From Natranaerobius thermophilus JW/NM-WN-LF (lineage in GTDB: Bacteria > Bacillota > Natranaerobiia > Natranaerobiales > Natranaerobiaceae), in contig NC_010718.1 in NCBI RefSeq assembly GCF_000020005.1, positions 2,252,001 to 2,316,000 of the forward strand: a stretch of 64,000 bases of DNA, read 5' to 3'. Positions 53,638 through 63,202 of this stretch are shown one piece after another; within the stretch, counting starts at the first letter, position 1, and every line of letters begins with the position of its first letter. Both the position numbers and the translations under genes were made by a program. Under the pieces are notes generated by a model. The model was given only the letters and a program-made list of their open reading frames with translations. It was not told the origin of the DNA and did not search any database.

Positions 53638-55395
53638 ATGGATTTTTTAGTTAAAATTCCAAAATTGAATCAAAAAAGTAACCAAGTCACGGTATATCAA
53701 TGGTTCATACAAGAAGGGGAAGAGGTCAAATCTGGAGATCCGCTTCTAGAAGTGACATCGGATAAAACCAATGTGCGAGTTGAAGCTGAAGTTAATGGAA
53801 CAGTAAAAGAGATAATGGTTTCTGAAGGGGAAAAAGCAAAACTCAATCAAGCCGTTTGTAAATTAGAAACAACTGAAACAGTGTCAAAAGATAAGCCTAA
53901 AAGTTCACCCAAAGATAAAGATACATCCAAGACTAGTGGTTCAGATGAATCTCAATTTAACTACTTTGGTAGCTTACTTGGCAAAAAAGAACCCGAAAAA
54001 GAAAGTAAAGAAGTTGATTTATGTATCTTAGGAGGGGGACCCGGAGGATATACAGCAGCTATCAGAGCTGCCAAAGCAGGTTTATCTGTAGCTCTCGTGG
54101 AAAAAGACAATTTAGGAGGAACCTGCTTAAATAGAGGTTGTATACCAACAAAAGCCCTTATCCAATCCGCTAATCTCTTAAGTCAAATAAATTCTGCCGA
54201 AAACTTTGGAATTACTACTGATGCGGTAATAGGAGATTTTTCAAAAGCAGTTTCTTATAAAGATAATGTAGTTACTACTCTAAAAGATGGAGTTGCAAAT
54301 CTGTTAGCCAACAACCAGGTTTCAGTCATTTCTGGTGAAGGACAACTCAAATCATCTACTGAAGTGACAGTTGAAGCTGACAATAAGATAGTAAATATAA
54401 CAGCTAAAAATATCATTTTAGCAACAGGGTCAAAACCTAAGCTCCCTCCAATTGAAGGAATAGAACACGAAAATGTTTTAACCAGTACAGAATTACTCAA
54501 TTTAAAGGAATTGCCATCAAAAATGGTAATTATCGGTGGCGGCGTTATCGGTATGGAACTATCATTTATTTTAAATAAATTCGGTGTTGATGTGACTGTA
54601 GTAGAAGCAATGGACCATATCCTGCCTTATATGGATAAACAAATTGGTGAAGAAATTAAAATCAGTGCCGAAGAACAAGGCATCAATATTATTACAGGAG
54701 CTTTTGCAAAAGAAATTTCTCAAGTTGAAAATGGCGGTCTAATGATCACCTTAACTAAAAATGAAGAACAATTAAAAGTTTTTGGTAACCAAATCCTTGT
54801 GGCCATAGGAAGAGATTTCAATACTAAAGCTTTAAATGCAACCGAGCTTGGACTGGACACAACAAAACAAGGTGCTATTCAGGTGGACAAACACCTAAAA
54901 ACAAGTCTAGACAATGTATATGCCATAGGTGATGTGATTGGAGGTTATCTCCTGGCCCATGAAGCTTCTCATGAAGCCATTGTTGCCGTTGATAATATTC
55001 TCGGAATAGAAAAACAGATAAACTACGATAATATACCATCGGCTGTGTTCACTGATCCTGAAGCTGCCCAAGTAGGATTGACTCAAAAAGAGGCCAAAGA
55101 TATGGGATATCAGGTTAAAACAGCTGAATTCCCCTTTTCTTCCAATGGTAAAGTTTTAACGACGCAGAAGCTGTCCGGATTTAGCAAATTAGTTGTGAAT
55201 TCTACAGATAACGTAATTTTAGGGGGTAGCCTGGTTGGAGTAGGTGCTACTGAACTCATCCATCAAATTGCAATAGCAGTAACTAATCAATTAACAGTAG
55301 AACAGTTAACAAACACAGTTTTTGCTCACCCCACCGTGTCAGAAACAATTTTTGAAAGCTCTTTAGCTTTTTTTGGAGAAGAAATCCATGGTTAA
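53638..55395 (+). CDS. lpdA: Dihydrolipoamide dehydrogenase with N-terminal lipoyl domain
   Basis: A 585-residue flavoenzyme. Residues 1-78 are a lipoyl domain with the lipoylated Lys43 in EVTSDKTNV. A charged linker (80-122) leads to the FAD domain (GGGPGG, 132-137), the redox pair Cys163/Cys168 in GGTCLNRGCIPTK, the NAD domain (IIGGGVIGMELS), and the C-terminal HPTVSE with the catalytic His-Glu. It transfers electrons between NADH and lipoyl groups. No 2-oxoacid dehydrogenase E1 or E2 gene is present, so partners differ from the usual complexes; the AhpD-like protein upstream is the obvious candidate. AGGAGG precedes the ATG. Confidence 0.92.
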   Translation: MDFLVKIPKLNQKSNQVTVYQWFIQEGEEVKSGDPLLEVTSDKTNVRVEAEVNGTVKEIMVSEGEKAKLNQAVCKLETTETVSKDKPKSSPKDKDTSKTSGSDESQFNYFGSLLGKKEPEKESKEVDLCILGGGPGGYTAAIRAAKAGLSVALVEKDNLGGTCLNRGCIPTKALIQSANLLSQINSAENFGITTDAVIGDFSKAVSYKDNVVTTLKDGVANLLANNQVSVISGEGQLKSSTEVTVEADNKIVNITAKNIILATGSKPKLPPIEGIEHENVLTSTELLNLKELPSKMVIIGGGVIGMELSFILNKFGVDVTVVEAMDHILPYMDKQIGEEIKISAEEQGINIITGAFAKEISQVENGGLMITLTKNEEQLKVFGNQILVAIGRDFNTKALNATELGLDTTKQGAIQVDKHLKTSLDNVYAIGDVIGGYLLAHEASHEAIVAVDNILGIEKQINYDNIPSAVFTDPEAAQVGLTQKEAKDMGYQVKTAEFPFSSNGKVLTTQKLSGFSKLVVNSTDNVILGGSLVGVGATELIHQIAIAVTNQLTVEQLTNTVFAHPTVSETIFESSLAFFGEEIHG

Positions 55396-55541
55396 TTTTC
55401 TAAACCAAAACAGGTATTGATTAAAATTTATCGAATAATAATTATGAATCTATTTACAGTTACGCTGAAAACGAGCATCAACATTAATGAGCATTAACAT
55501 TAAATTGATCCGATTCACCACTTATAGAGGGGTGTATATTT

Positions 55542-57326
55542 ATGGACTTTTCCAATCTGACAGTTTTAACAGCAGGGGATGCAGTCATTAAAGATATTTC
55601 TATTGTTTCACCTAGTGCCACAGTCAAAGAGTTAAATGAAATTATGCTGCTAAAGAAAAAAGAAGAAGTACTGGTGATGGAAAATCAAGCTATAGTCGGT
55701 GTGATTACAAAAAACGATTTAGTAAAAAACTTAGCAACAGGAATAAAATGGGATACTGAAGTAAAATATATCATGACACGTAATGTCATCCGCTTTAAAG
55801 ACCACGAAGATTTAACTGGAGTTCGGGACAACATGCGATTTCACGGTATTAAAAGAGCTCCTGTTTTAAATGAAAATGAGGAATGCCTTGGCTTGATAAC
55901 TGTCAAATCTATCTGTGACGCATTTTCAAATAGACTGTGGCATGTGGTGGATTACCTGCAAATGGTTTTAAATAATCTCAATGAAGGTGTATTTATTCTC
56001 TCGAGTGATGGAGAAGTCCTTTATCAAAATAATGCACTAGCCGGTATTCTAGCAACTCAGTCCGCTCAATCTACTCAGCCCGAGATTCCAAGGGAATTAT
56101 TACAAAAAATCCAATCCGGAAGTGGAGGAGATTTCGTATACCATCTGAATAACAAAGTTTATTCAGTTAATGTAGCACCTTTTCCATGTAATGAGTCCGA
56201 AGAAAATAAATTAGTCACAATCAAGAATGTTACTCACATAACGGAACTCCAAGAACAACTAAGCCGAGCCAATAGTAAACTAAACTATCTGGAAAATACA
56301 GTCAGTAAAATTTCTCAAGAGCATTATACTTTTGGTAACATTTTTTCTGTTAGTCCAAAAATGGAACATGTAATTGAACTGGCAAAACAGGTAGCACCAA
56401 CTAAAGCCACAGTCCTCATAAATGGTGAAAGCGGAACAGGAAAAGAATTACTGGCAAATGCCATTCATCAACACAGTGATAGAAAAGACGCTCCATTGAT
56501 CACTATTAACTGCGGTGCTATCCCTGAAAATTTAGCTGAAAGTGAGTTCTTCGGATATTGTTCGGGGGCTTTCACAGGGGCAAAAAAAGAAGGTAAACCA
56601 GGGGCTTTTGAAATAGCGGATGGAGGGACTTTATTTCTCGATGAAATAGGTGATCTCCCTCTTAATATGCAAGCAAAATTACTAAGAGCACTACAAGAAG
56701 GTTCCTTTTACAGAGTAGGAGGGATAGAACCTGTCAGTGTCGATGTCAGAATTATAGCAGCTACTAACCAAAACCTAGAAGAACTGGTTCAGAATAATCA
56801 GTTTAGAGAAGACTTATATTATCGAATCAATGTAGCGAATTTAGAACTTCCACCGCTAAGAGAAAAAACCGAAGACATTATGCCCCTAACTAAAAGATTT
56901 ATAGATCATTTTTCCCAGGTTCACGGAATTGAGATTACAGAAATCGAACAAGCTGTTATGGATACTCTAGAGGAATATCACTGGCCCGGTAATGTAAGGG
57001 AATTAAAAAATGTAATAGAAAGACTTGTGATCTTTTCAACACAAGGCAAAATCAGTATCAAAGCGCTCCCCTCTTATCTACATCCAGGGCCAAAATTTGG
57101 CAGTCAAGATCAACAACAGTTACATGAACAGCTACACAGACAGCATTCACAGGATGATAATTTCAGTAATAAAAGTAATTCAGAAAGTAAAATTGATGAG
57201 CTTGAACGAAAAACCATTCTTGATTCCCTAAAGAAACATTCTTTCAACAAAGCTAAAGTTGCCCGTGAATTAAATATTCCCCGGAGTACACTTTATTATC
57301 GCATGAAAGTTTTAAATATAAATTAA
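55542..57326 (+). CDS. Sigma-54-dependent activator with CBS and PAS domains
   Basis: A 594-residue enhancer-binding protein. Two CBS repeats (about 10-125; note VGVITKNDLVK and LGLITVKSICD) suggest nucleotide sensing. A PAS domain follows (about 140-235; GVFILSSDGEVLYQNNA), then a short coiled coil, then the AAA+ domain (about 265-490) with GESGTGKE, GAFTGA and GTLFLDEIGDLP. The C-terminal Fis-type HTH has FNKAKVARELNIPRSTLYYRM. It is downstream of lpdA, 145 bases apart on the same strand. It is the likely controller of the sigma-54 promoter at 51846. Confidence 0.9.
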   Translation: MDFSNLTVLTAGDAVIKDISIVSPSATVKELNEIMLLKKKEEVLVMENQAIVGVITKNDLVKNLATGIKWDTEVKYIMTRNVIRFKDHEDLTGVRDNMRFHGIKRAPVLNENEECLGLITVKSICDAFSNRLWHVVDYLQMVLNNLNEGVFILSSDGEVLYQNNALAGILATQSAQSTQPEIPRELLQKIQSGSGGDFVYHLNNKVYSVNVAPFPCNESEENKLVTIKNVTHITELQEQLSRANSKLNYLENTVSKISQEHYTFGNIFSVSPKMEHVIELAKQVAPTKATVLINGESGTGKELLANAIHQHSDRKDAPLITINCGAIPENLAESEFFGYCSGAFTGAKKEGKPGAFEIADGGTLFLDEIGDLPLNMQAKLLRALQEGSFYRVGGIEPVSVDVRIIAATNQNLEELVQNNQFREDLYYRINVANLELPPLREKTEDIMPLTKRFIDHFSQVHGIEITEIEQAVMDTLEEYHWPGNVRELKNVIERLVIFSTQGKISIKALPSYLHPGPKFGSQDQQQLHEQLHRQHSQDDNFSNKSNSESKIDELERKTILDSLKKHSFNKAKVARELNIPRSTLYYRMKVLNIN

Positions 57327-57336
57327 TACTTTCAAA

Positions 57337-57399
57337 ACCGCATAATTTGTTCACTACCGCATAATTTCACTACCGTATGATTTCACTACCGTATGATTT
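57337..57399. repeat. 16-base tandem repeat, about 3.9 units
   Basis: CACTACCGYATRATTT repeats three times without gaps from 57352 to 57399, preceded by a partial unit with an extra GTT. It lies just after the CBS-PAS activator gene. It is noncoding; no known element matches. Confidence 0.75.
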
Positions 57400-57468
57400 G
57401 TCTCACTGAAGATTTTACATTAATAGCACTACGCAGTATAACAACGCCATAAACATAAATAACTGCAA

Positions 57469-57495
57469 AAAGGAGCCTTACAATAAGGCTCCTTT
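57469..57495. terminator. Bidirectional terminator
   Basis: AAAGGAGCCTTA / TAAGGCTCCTTT is a twelve-base perfect stem between convergent activator and chemoreceptor genes. Confidence 0.88.
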
Positions 57496-57515
57496 AAACA
57501 TTGGTAGTGGTAGGA

Positions 57516-59564
57516 TTAATACTTAAACTTAGATGCTTCTTCCTGCATGTCCTCGGCCAATTTGGCAAGTTGCTCACTGGCTTTTGCTATTTCATCCATT
57601 GAAGCCGTTTGCTCTTCAACTGATGATGATATCTCTTCGGAAGAAGATGAATTTTCTTCTGCAATAGCTGATAAGTCTTGTAAAGCTTCGATAATCTCAT
57701 TTTTCTGGGTTTGCATGTCACCACCGGTATCTTGAAATTCTTCGGTTTTTTCTTTTATCTTATTTATTCTTTCGGCAATTTCCTCAAACTGTTCTTTGGT
57801 TTTACTTACATTTTCCCGCTGATTATTAACCGTTTCTTTGGTCTCTTCCATATTGTTAACTGCACCTTCTGCGTTATCTTTCAGCCCCTTGACTGAGGAT
57901 AATATTTCTTCGGAGTGTTCGTTGCTGCGTTCAGCCAACTTTCTGATTTCGTCTGCAACTACTGCGAAACCTTTTCCATCTTCTCCGGCTCTCGCCGCCT
58001 CTATACTGGCATTTAAAGCCAACAGATTTGTTTGTTCAGCAATATCCTGGATAGTACCACTTACTGACTGGATGGTATCTGCACTTTCTTTTGTTTTATT
58101 AACTACTTCCATCATTTTATCCGTTGCTTCATTTACTTTTTGAGTATCTTCAGTCAAATTTTCTACGATTTCAAAGCCTTTTTCTTTATGATTTGTCACA
58201 TCTTTTGTTATATCAATTAATTCTTGGACACTTTTCTGGTCTTCATCAATTATTTCTCCTAGTCGTTCCGAGTTATTTGAGGTTTGTTCTGTTTTTTCCG
58301 CCTGATTAGCTGCACCACTGGCAATATCTTCAACAGCTTTTGATACTTCATTAGCTGCACTAGTATTTTCCTCTGTATTAGCACTTAAATTTTCGGAAGA
58401 GGAGGCTACCTCATTGGATTTTTCTTGTAATTTTTTAATTAGAGAGACCACATTGTTTTGCATAGTAGCAAGGGAATTAGTGATTGTCCCAATCTCATCG
58501 GATCTATTCATGTATTTGACTGCTTCATGCCCTTCATCAAAGCTAAAATCATAATCGGCTAATTTATTGATTATATGTGTTAAATTTGAAATTGGCTTCG
58601 TTAGTAATTGTTTAAAAATAACCATATTTGTCCCGATTAACAATAAAATTATAATTGCTATAGCTGCAACTACTATTTGATTAAAAGTATTAATCGGTTC
58701 CCTGATTTCATCCATACTGATCATGCCACCGACATAAAGATCTTCCCACTTTTCAAATGTTATATAATATTCTTCGCCCTCTATATCCATGCTGGTTTCT
58801 CCACTTTGATGTTCAAAAATATAATCCTGCAATTCTTGATATGGCATGGGTTGATTAATCATATCTTCATTAGAATGTAGGCTATAAGTACCTTGATCGT
58901 TAATTGCAAAGACAAGCCCTTCTTCACCTAACTCTGCATTTTCAGCAATCGATTGCGCCTCTTGATCAACGAATTCGTAAAGCTCTTGCAGTTCATCCAC
59001 TTCAATACCGATTTGAACGATACCATCTTGATCCTGTCTGGATACTCCTATGTATTGAAACATAGTATCGTCTTGAGCCCTTTCTTCCGCCTCCTGGACA
59101 AGGACCGCATCTTCTTGGTCAATTAAATCAAGAAAGGGTTGCGTTTGTTCACTTTCACTAAAATCTAGTCCTATGGCATCTTCAAAACTACTATATTGGA
59201 TTATGCCTTCTGAATCTGTTACATGAACTTCATCAACTCCTAGCGTTGCCCTTAACTCCTCCATCCCATCCTGGGATAAATAATCTGGATGTTCTTCAAT
59301 TAATGTTGCTGCAGCCCAGGTGTCATCCAAAAACTGATCTTCCATAATATCCATTAACATTACATTGTTTTGACTGGCAGATGTTAAACCATCAACCACT
59401 GATTCCATCTCACTCTCTGCATTGTTAGTCATCAAATCAATTACAAGATCTTCAACATTATTGGATAATGTATACCCCATTACCACAACTGCTAAGACTG
59501 TGATAATAATTAAGGGTATTAACATCCTCCACTGCAAACTAAGACCACTGAATAAGTTTCTCAT
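57516..59564 (-). CDS. Methyl-accepting chemotaxis protein with dCache-like sensor
   Basis: A 682-residue receptor. Membrane segment 1 lies at about 14-32 and an acidic extracellular sensor of Cache type follows (about 33-300). A second membrane segment ([21 protein letters not shown]) and HAMP domain precede the signalling domain, whose hairpin tip is [19 protein letters not shown]. Many Glu/Asp outside suggest a saline environment. ATG 59564 has GGGGGGGAG upstream. The longer reading to 59741 runs through a riboswitch and is rejected. No other chemotaxis gene is in the window. Confidence 0.93.
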   Translation of the reverse strand: MRNLFSGLSLQWRMLIPLIIITVLAVVVMGYTLSNNVEDLVIDLMTNNAESEMESVVDGLTSASQNNVMLMDIMEDQFLDDTWAAATLIEEHPDYLSQDGMEELRATLGVDEVHVTDSEGIIQYSSFEDAIGLDFSESEQTQPFLDLIDQEDAVLVQEAEERAQDDTMFQYIGVSRQDQDGIVQIGIEVDELQELYEFVDQEAQSIAENAELGEEGLVFAINDQGTYSLHSNEDMINQPMPYQELQDYIFEHQSGETSMDIEGEEYYITFEKWEDLYVGGMISMDEIREPINTFNQIVVAAIAIIILLLIGTNMVIFKQLLTKPISNLTHIINKLADYDFSFDEGHEAVKYMNRSDEIGTITNSLATMQNNVVSLIKKLQEKSNEVASSSENLSANTEENTSAANEVSKAVEDIASGAANQAEKTEQTSNNSERLGEIIDEDQKSVQELIDITKDVTNHKEKGFEIVENLTEDTQKVNEATDKMMEVVNKTKESADTIQSVSGTIQDIAEQTNLLALNASIEAARAGEDGKGFAVVADEIRKLAERSNEHSEEILSSVKGLKDNAEGAVNNMEETKETVNNQRENVSKTKEQFEEIAERINKIKEKTEEFQDTGGDMQTQKNEIIEALQDLSAIAEENSSSSEEISSSVEEQTASMDEIAKASEQLAKLAEDMQEEASKFKY

Positions 59565-59611
59565 AATTACTCCCCCCCATTTGTGTTTAAATTTTTGCTG
59601 ATTAAGTATTC

Positions 59612-59645
59612 CAATAAAATAAAAGCTGCTCCAAAGAAGAGCAGC
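59612..59645 (-). terminator. Terminator in the leader of the chemoreceptor gene
   Basis: GCTGCTC / GAGCAGC on the minus strand leads into TTTTATTTTATT. It lies between the c-di-GMP aptamer and the chemoreceptor start. Confidence 0.82.
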
Positions 59646-59654
59646 ACAAACCCC

Positions 59655-59740
59655 TTTCCTTGGCAGCCCGACTGTCTTTATAATAATCGTAAAGACTCGT
59701 GGCTTTGCGCCCCCACCTCGCGATAGGTTTGCCTTTATCA
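59655..59740 (-). promoter_or_regulatory. c-di-GMP-I (GEMM) riboswitch aptamer, copy 2
   Basis: On the minus strand: GGCAAACC, a hairpin with a GCGA tetraloop, GGCGCAAAGCC, a P3 arm, and GGGCTGCC. The order and GNRA tetraloop agree with GEMM-I and with copy 1 at 8652. The closing stem P1 is weak by eye. It should couple chemoreceptor expression to c-di-GMP. Confidence 0.85.
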
Positions 59741-59989
59741 AGATTCTATTCTATTAAATAGTCATAAAATAAACTATTTTAGTTAATATTTTAAATTCTA
59801 GTTAATTATTATCTTTCCTCTGAGACCTGAGCACTAATTGTCTAATTTTTTCTATTTTTGTCTATTTTTATCGAATTTATGGATGAAAAACTTATAGCTG
59901 CCATTATCTTGGTTTTTATAGTAATTACAGGTGATTAGCCATTTGCTCCCGCAAAAGCTAAGAAATGTATTATAATATTTTATAGCCAC

Positions 59990-60180
59990 GTGTTTACATA
60001 AAATGTTGTACCAATTTTTCACTGTAATATCACACCCGGGGCCACTTTTTAAGGTTCATAGCTTTAAAACCCCTATGCTCTACCAAACATGGATAGCTCC
60101 CCAGTCCCCTGGCGAAAGTTCATTTAATTTCTAACGGACCTTCCAGAGTAAGACCTAATAATTTCAGAAATCAAAATGAG
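59990..60180 (+). promoter_or_regulatory. Structured leader of the amidase gene, possible c-di-AMP riboswitch
   Basis: No gene fits this stretch. A P1-like stem (CCcGGGG, near 60036, with CCCCtGG, near 60116) encloses a second hairpin, GGT-CATAG / CTATG-ACC. The order GGGGCCA...AAGGTTCATAG...GGATAGCTCCCC loosely resembles the ydaO (c-di-AMP) aptamer, and cell-wall hydrolase genes are common ydaO targets. The highly conserved CAGCUAAC is not matched well, so the identity is uncertain; the presence of a structured leader is more secure. Confidence 0.35.
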
Positions 60181-60198
60181 AAAGGAGATTTGTTAAAA

Positions 60199-61494
60199 AT
60201 GAATAAAGTTAAGCTAGGCCTTTCTATGTTAGTCTTTCTCACTGTTTTAACTATGGTAAGCGGTGTGTTAGCAGGACAGGAAGTTAAGGTGTTTGTCGAT
60301 AACGAGGAAATAAACTTTCCAGATCAAAACCCGTACATAGACCAAAACAACAGAACTCAAGTTCCAGTCAGATTTGTCAGTCAAGCTCTAGGAGGATATG
60401 TTGAGTGGCATAGTGATAGCCAAGAAATTGAGATAAAATTGGGGGACGATCGATTAATCTTAGAAGTAGGTATCCAAAATTACAGTTTAAATGGACAGGC
60501 ACTGGATATGGATACAGCTCCATTAATAACCAATCAAGGCCGGACTATGGTTCCACTGAGGTTTGTTAGTGAGGGACTTGGGGCACAAGTTAATTGGGTA
60601 GAAGAAGAGAATTCTGTTTATATTTCACAGAGGGAAAATAATCACCAAATTGAAGATCTAGAACAGGCTGAGGTAACCGCTACTACATTAAATGTAAGAA
60701 CTGGCCCAGGACTAAACCACGCACCAATCCATCAAGTTCATGCTAATGAAACTTATCCAGTATTAGAAGAAGTTTCGTATGAGTACGATAATACTCATCA
60801 TGAATGGATGAAAATCAATTTACCAGAACACAATGAAGTAGGATGGGTAAGTAGAGACTTTGTAAGATTGGCTGATGATAATGATGGAGTAACCGAGGAC
60901 ACGAACAAGCAAGAGGGACATGAAGGATCACCCTTACAAGGTTTTAAAATAGTTATTGACCCGGGACATGGCGGAACTGACCCTGGAGCAGTTGGGCCTA
61001 CTGGGCTAACAGAAAAGGAAGTTGCTTTAGATGTATCCCTGAGGGCAAGAGATCTACTTGAGGACTTAGGTGCTGAAACATACCTTACTAGGTATTCTGA
61101 TATTGATGTAACACTATATGACAGAATCAATTTGGCTAATCAAATTAACGCCGATATTTTCATAAGTGTTCATGCTAATGCAGCATTAAATAGATCTGCC
61201 CAAGGAACTGAAACTTATTACTCTTCACAAAGAAGTCTTTACGACTATAACTTGGCAAATAGCCTACAAACAGCTTTAGTAAACAAACTTGGTACAATAG
61301 ATAGAGGTACTCTGGATAGAAGTTTCTATGTGCTCAGGCACGGAAATATGCCTTCGGCTTTAGTAGAGCTGGCTTTCGTTTCTAATTACTGGGAGGAATC
61401 TCTATTAAAAGACAATTATTTTAGACAAAACGCAGCCCAGGCCATTACCGATGGTGTTTATAATTATTTTAAAAGCATCTCTCAAAGTTACTAG
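60199..61494 (+). CDS. N-acetylmuramoyl-L-alanine amidase with copper-amine-oxidase-N and SH3 domains
   Basis: A 431-residue secreted cell-wall hydrolase. A signal peptide (about 1-26) precedes a copper amine oxidase N-terminal-type domain with twin VPVRFVSQALGG and VPLRFVSEGLGA motifs (30-150). Next come an SH3-like domain (ATTLNVRTGPG) and an Amidase_3 domain (about 250-430) with zinc ligands in DPGHGGTDPGA, a Glu (TEKE), SVHAN and VELAF. It cuts the bond between muramic acid and the stem peptide. ATG 60199 with AAAGGAG upstream; a TTG at 60190 is too near that site. Its leader is long and folded. Confidence 0.92.
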   Translation: MNKVKLGLSMLVFLTVLTMVSGVLAGQEVKVFVDNEEINFPDQNPYIDQNNRTQVPVRFVSQALGGYVEWHSDSQEIEIKLGDDRLILEVGIQNYSLNGQALDMDTAPLITNQGRTMVPLRFVSEGLGAQVNWVEEENSVYISQRENNHQIEDLEQAEVTATTLNVRTGPGLNHAPIHQVHANETYPVLEEVSYEYDNTHHEWMKINLPEHNEVGWVSRDFVRLADDNDGVTEDTNKQEGHEGSPLQGFKIVIDPGHGGTDPGAVGPTGLTEKEVALDVSLRARDLLEDLGAETYLTRYSDIDVTLYDRINLANQINADIFISVHANAALNRSAQGTETYYSSQRSLYDYNLANSLQTALVNKLGTIDRGTLDRSFYVLRHGNMPSALVELAFVSNYWEESLLKDNYFRQNAAQAITDGVYNYFKSISQSY

Positions 61495-61592
61495 CCTACC
61501 TCACTTAACACTTAACAGGAAATGGCATAAAATCAACCCTTCATATAGAAGCTGATTAGTTAATAAATTGATGAAATAACAAAACATATTAT

Positions 61593-61630
61593 AAGCGAGG
61601 CAAGCTAATTTAGTCTGCCTCGCTTTAGTT
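61593..61630 (+). terminator. Terminator after the amidase gene
   Basis: AAGCGAGGCA / TGCCTCGCTT is followed by TAGTTTATC. The T run is weak but the stem is strong. Confidence 0.75.
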
Positions 61631-61704
61631 TATCGTACTAATTTAGTTAATTTGCACTTTTTTACTTGACCCGATTTACTTAACCAAAAATATTAGCAAA
61701 CATA

Positions 61705-62694
61705 TTATGTTGTAATAAATTCTGCAAACTCCTCGGGATCAATCCCTTGAAAATAATCTTCCAAGTCAATCTCTTTCTCTTGTAAAGCCTTTTTTAGGCT
61801 TTCTTGTTCATAAGTTTGATTACATAAGAAGTTTTCCAGTTCTTCAAGCTCTCTTCTGGTGAAAAAATCACCGTAAATTTTACAGTCTTTAATTTTACCT
61901 TTGCGAACATTTAATTTTACATTGATCAAACCACAGGAGAATTTATCAACTTTACTAATTTCAAAAGCCGGGGACTTACCCCAATTCCATTCCCATTTAC
62001 TAAATTTATTTTCTGCAGCGTCTTCAATTTTCTTAAGCTCTTCTTGACTTAAGACATATTCCTCAACACCTAAAGTATTAGAAATATATTCTAGAAGATA
62101 GTTTTTCAACTCATAAATTGACATATCTTGATCCATATAATCTTTAATGTTTGCCACTCTACTTTTAACTGATTTTACCCCTTTTGACTTAATCTTAAGG
62201 TCATTTGCCTTTAGAGCTTTGGTTAAATTGGACATTTCGGAGTTAAATAATAAGGTCCCATGGCTTAATATCCTTCCATTGGCATAATACTGGGCGTTTC
62301 CTGAAATTTTCTTGCCGTCTACCAGAATATCATTTCGCCCGGAAAGTTCAGCTTTTACCCCTAGTTCATTAAGGGCCTCTATTATCGGTCTCGTAAATTT
62401 CTCAAAATTATTAACATCTTCCTTGTCCGCTTTTTGAACAAAAGAAAAATTCAAATTACCTTCATCATGGTAAACTGCCCCGCCGCCAGAAATTCTTCTA
62501 GCCACTATGATATCGTGCTCATCAACAAACTCTTTATTAATTTCTTCAATAGTGTTCTGATACTTACCTACGATAATAGATGGTTTGTGAATGTAAAAAA
62601 ACAAATAGCTGTCTTCCGGTGCTTCATTTATTAAATATTCCTCAAGAGCAAAGTTGTAATACGGTATGTTCCAGTCCGTTTGTATGTATCTCAT
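61705..62694 (-). CDS. lplA: Lipoate-protein ligase A
   Basis: A 329-residue enzyme that attaches lipoate to lipoyl domains through lipoyl-AMP. It shows the lipoate-binding ARRISGGGAVYHDEGNLNFSF motif (near 66-86), DILVDGKKISGNAQ with the catalytic Lys, and a C-terminal accessory domain (about 250-329). The lipoyl domain of LpdA at 53638 is the only substrate visible in the window. GGAGGG precedes the ATG. Confidence 0.92.
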   Translation of the reverse strand: MRYIQTDWNIPYYNFALEEYLINEAPEDSYLFFYIHKPSIIVGKYQNTIEEINKEFVDEHDIIVARRISGGGAVYHDEGNLNFSFVQKADKEDVNNFEKFTRPIIEALNELGVKAELSGRNDILVDGKKISGNAQYYANGRILSHGTLLFNSEMSNLTKALKANDLKIKSKGVKSVKSRVANIKDYMDQDMSIYELKNYLLEYISNTLGVEEYVLSQEELKKIEDAAENKFSKWEWNWGKSPAFEISKVDKFSCGLINVKLNVRKGKIKDCKIYGDFFTRRELEELENFLCNQTYEQESLKKALQEKEIDLEDYFQGIDPEEFAEFITT

Positions 62695-62971
62695 TTTTCA
62701 TCCCTCCAGATCTATGCAAGTTTATTATTACTATTATAATAACATTAATTAGTTCAATGTGTTAACGCTTATCAATCACAAGTTATCTCGGTAAATGAAT
62801 AGCTTAACAAGTCCACTCATTCTCTTCCATTAAAAAGTTCTGTTTTCATCTAAAGAATACTCAATTGCTTGATCAGATTCCGCGTAAGTCAAACAAAAAA
62901 AGCCGAGAATGTGAAAATGCTTCAATTGATAATATTACACTATCATCAACTAAATACAACAGCGCCTATCC

Positions 62972-63022
62972 AAAATAAAAAGTGCTGTACTCCCTACATA
63001 TATAAATCATAAGAAGTACAGC
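62972..63022 (-). terminator. Terminator downstream of the group II intron
   Basis: GCTGTACT / AGTACAGC (62984-62991, 63015-63022) runs on the minus strand into ACTTTTTATTTTG. It ends transcripts that pass through the intron from beyond the right edge. The rest of 62695-63200 shows no gene. Confidence 0.7.
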
Positions 63023-63202
63023 CCTTAACCTATCTTTGTTCATCTTTAATTAATATACTTTAATAGTTGTCTTCTACCTACCACTCTTTCCATACCTTTC
63101 CTGCCAGATCAGAATGAGGTTTTAAAGTCTGTTTACCTGGTTTATTTTTTATGCAATAGCAAAATCAACTAACCGTTAGCTTTTTTAACTCATTAATACT
63201 TA

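Noticed and set aside
53638-55395. Part of a pyruvate or acetoin dehydrogenase operon.
   Set aside because: No E1 or E2 genes are present on either side; the neighbours are an insertion sequence, an AhpD-like gene and a regulator.
59565-59741. A 59-residue N-terminal extension of the chemoreceptor gene.
   Set aside because: It translates the riboswitch aptamer and terminator, and a strong ribosome site supports ATG 59564.
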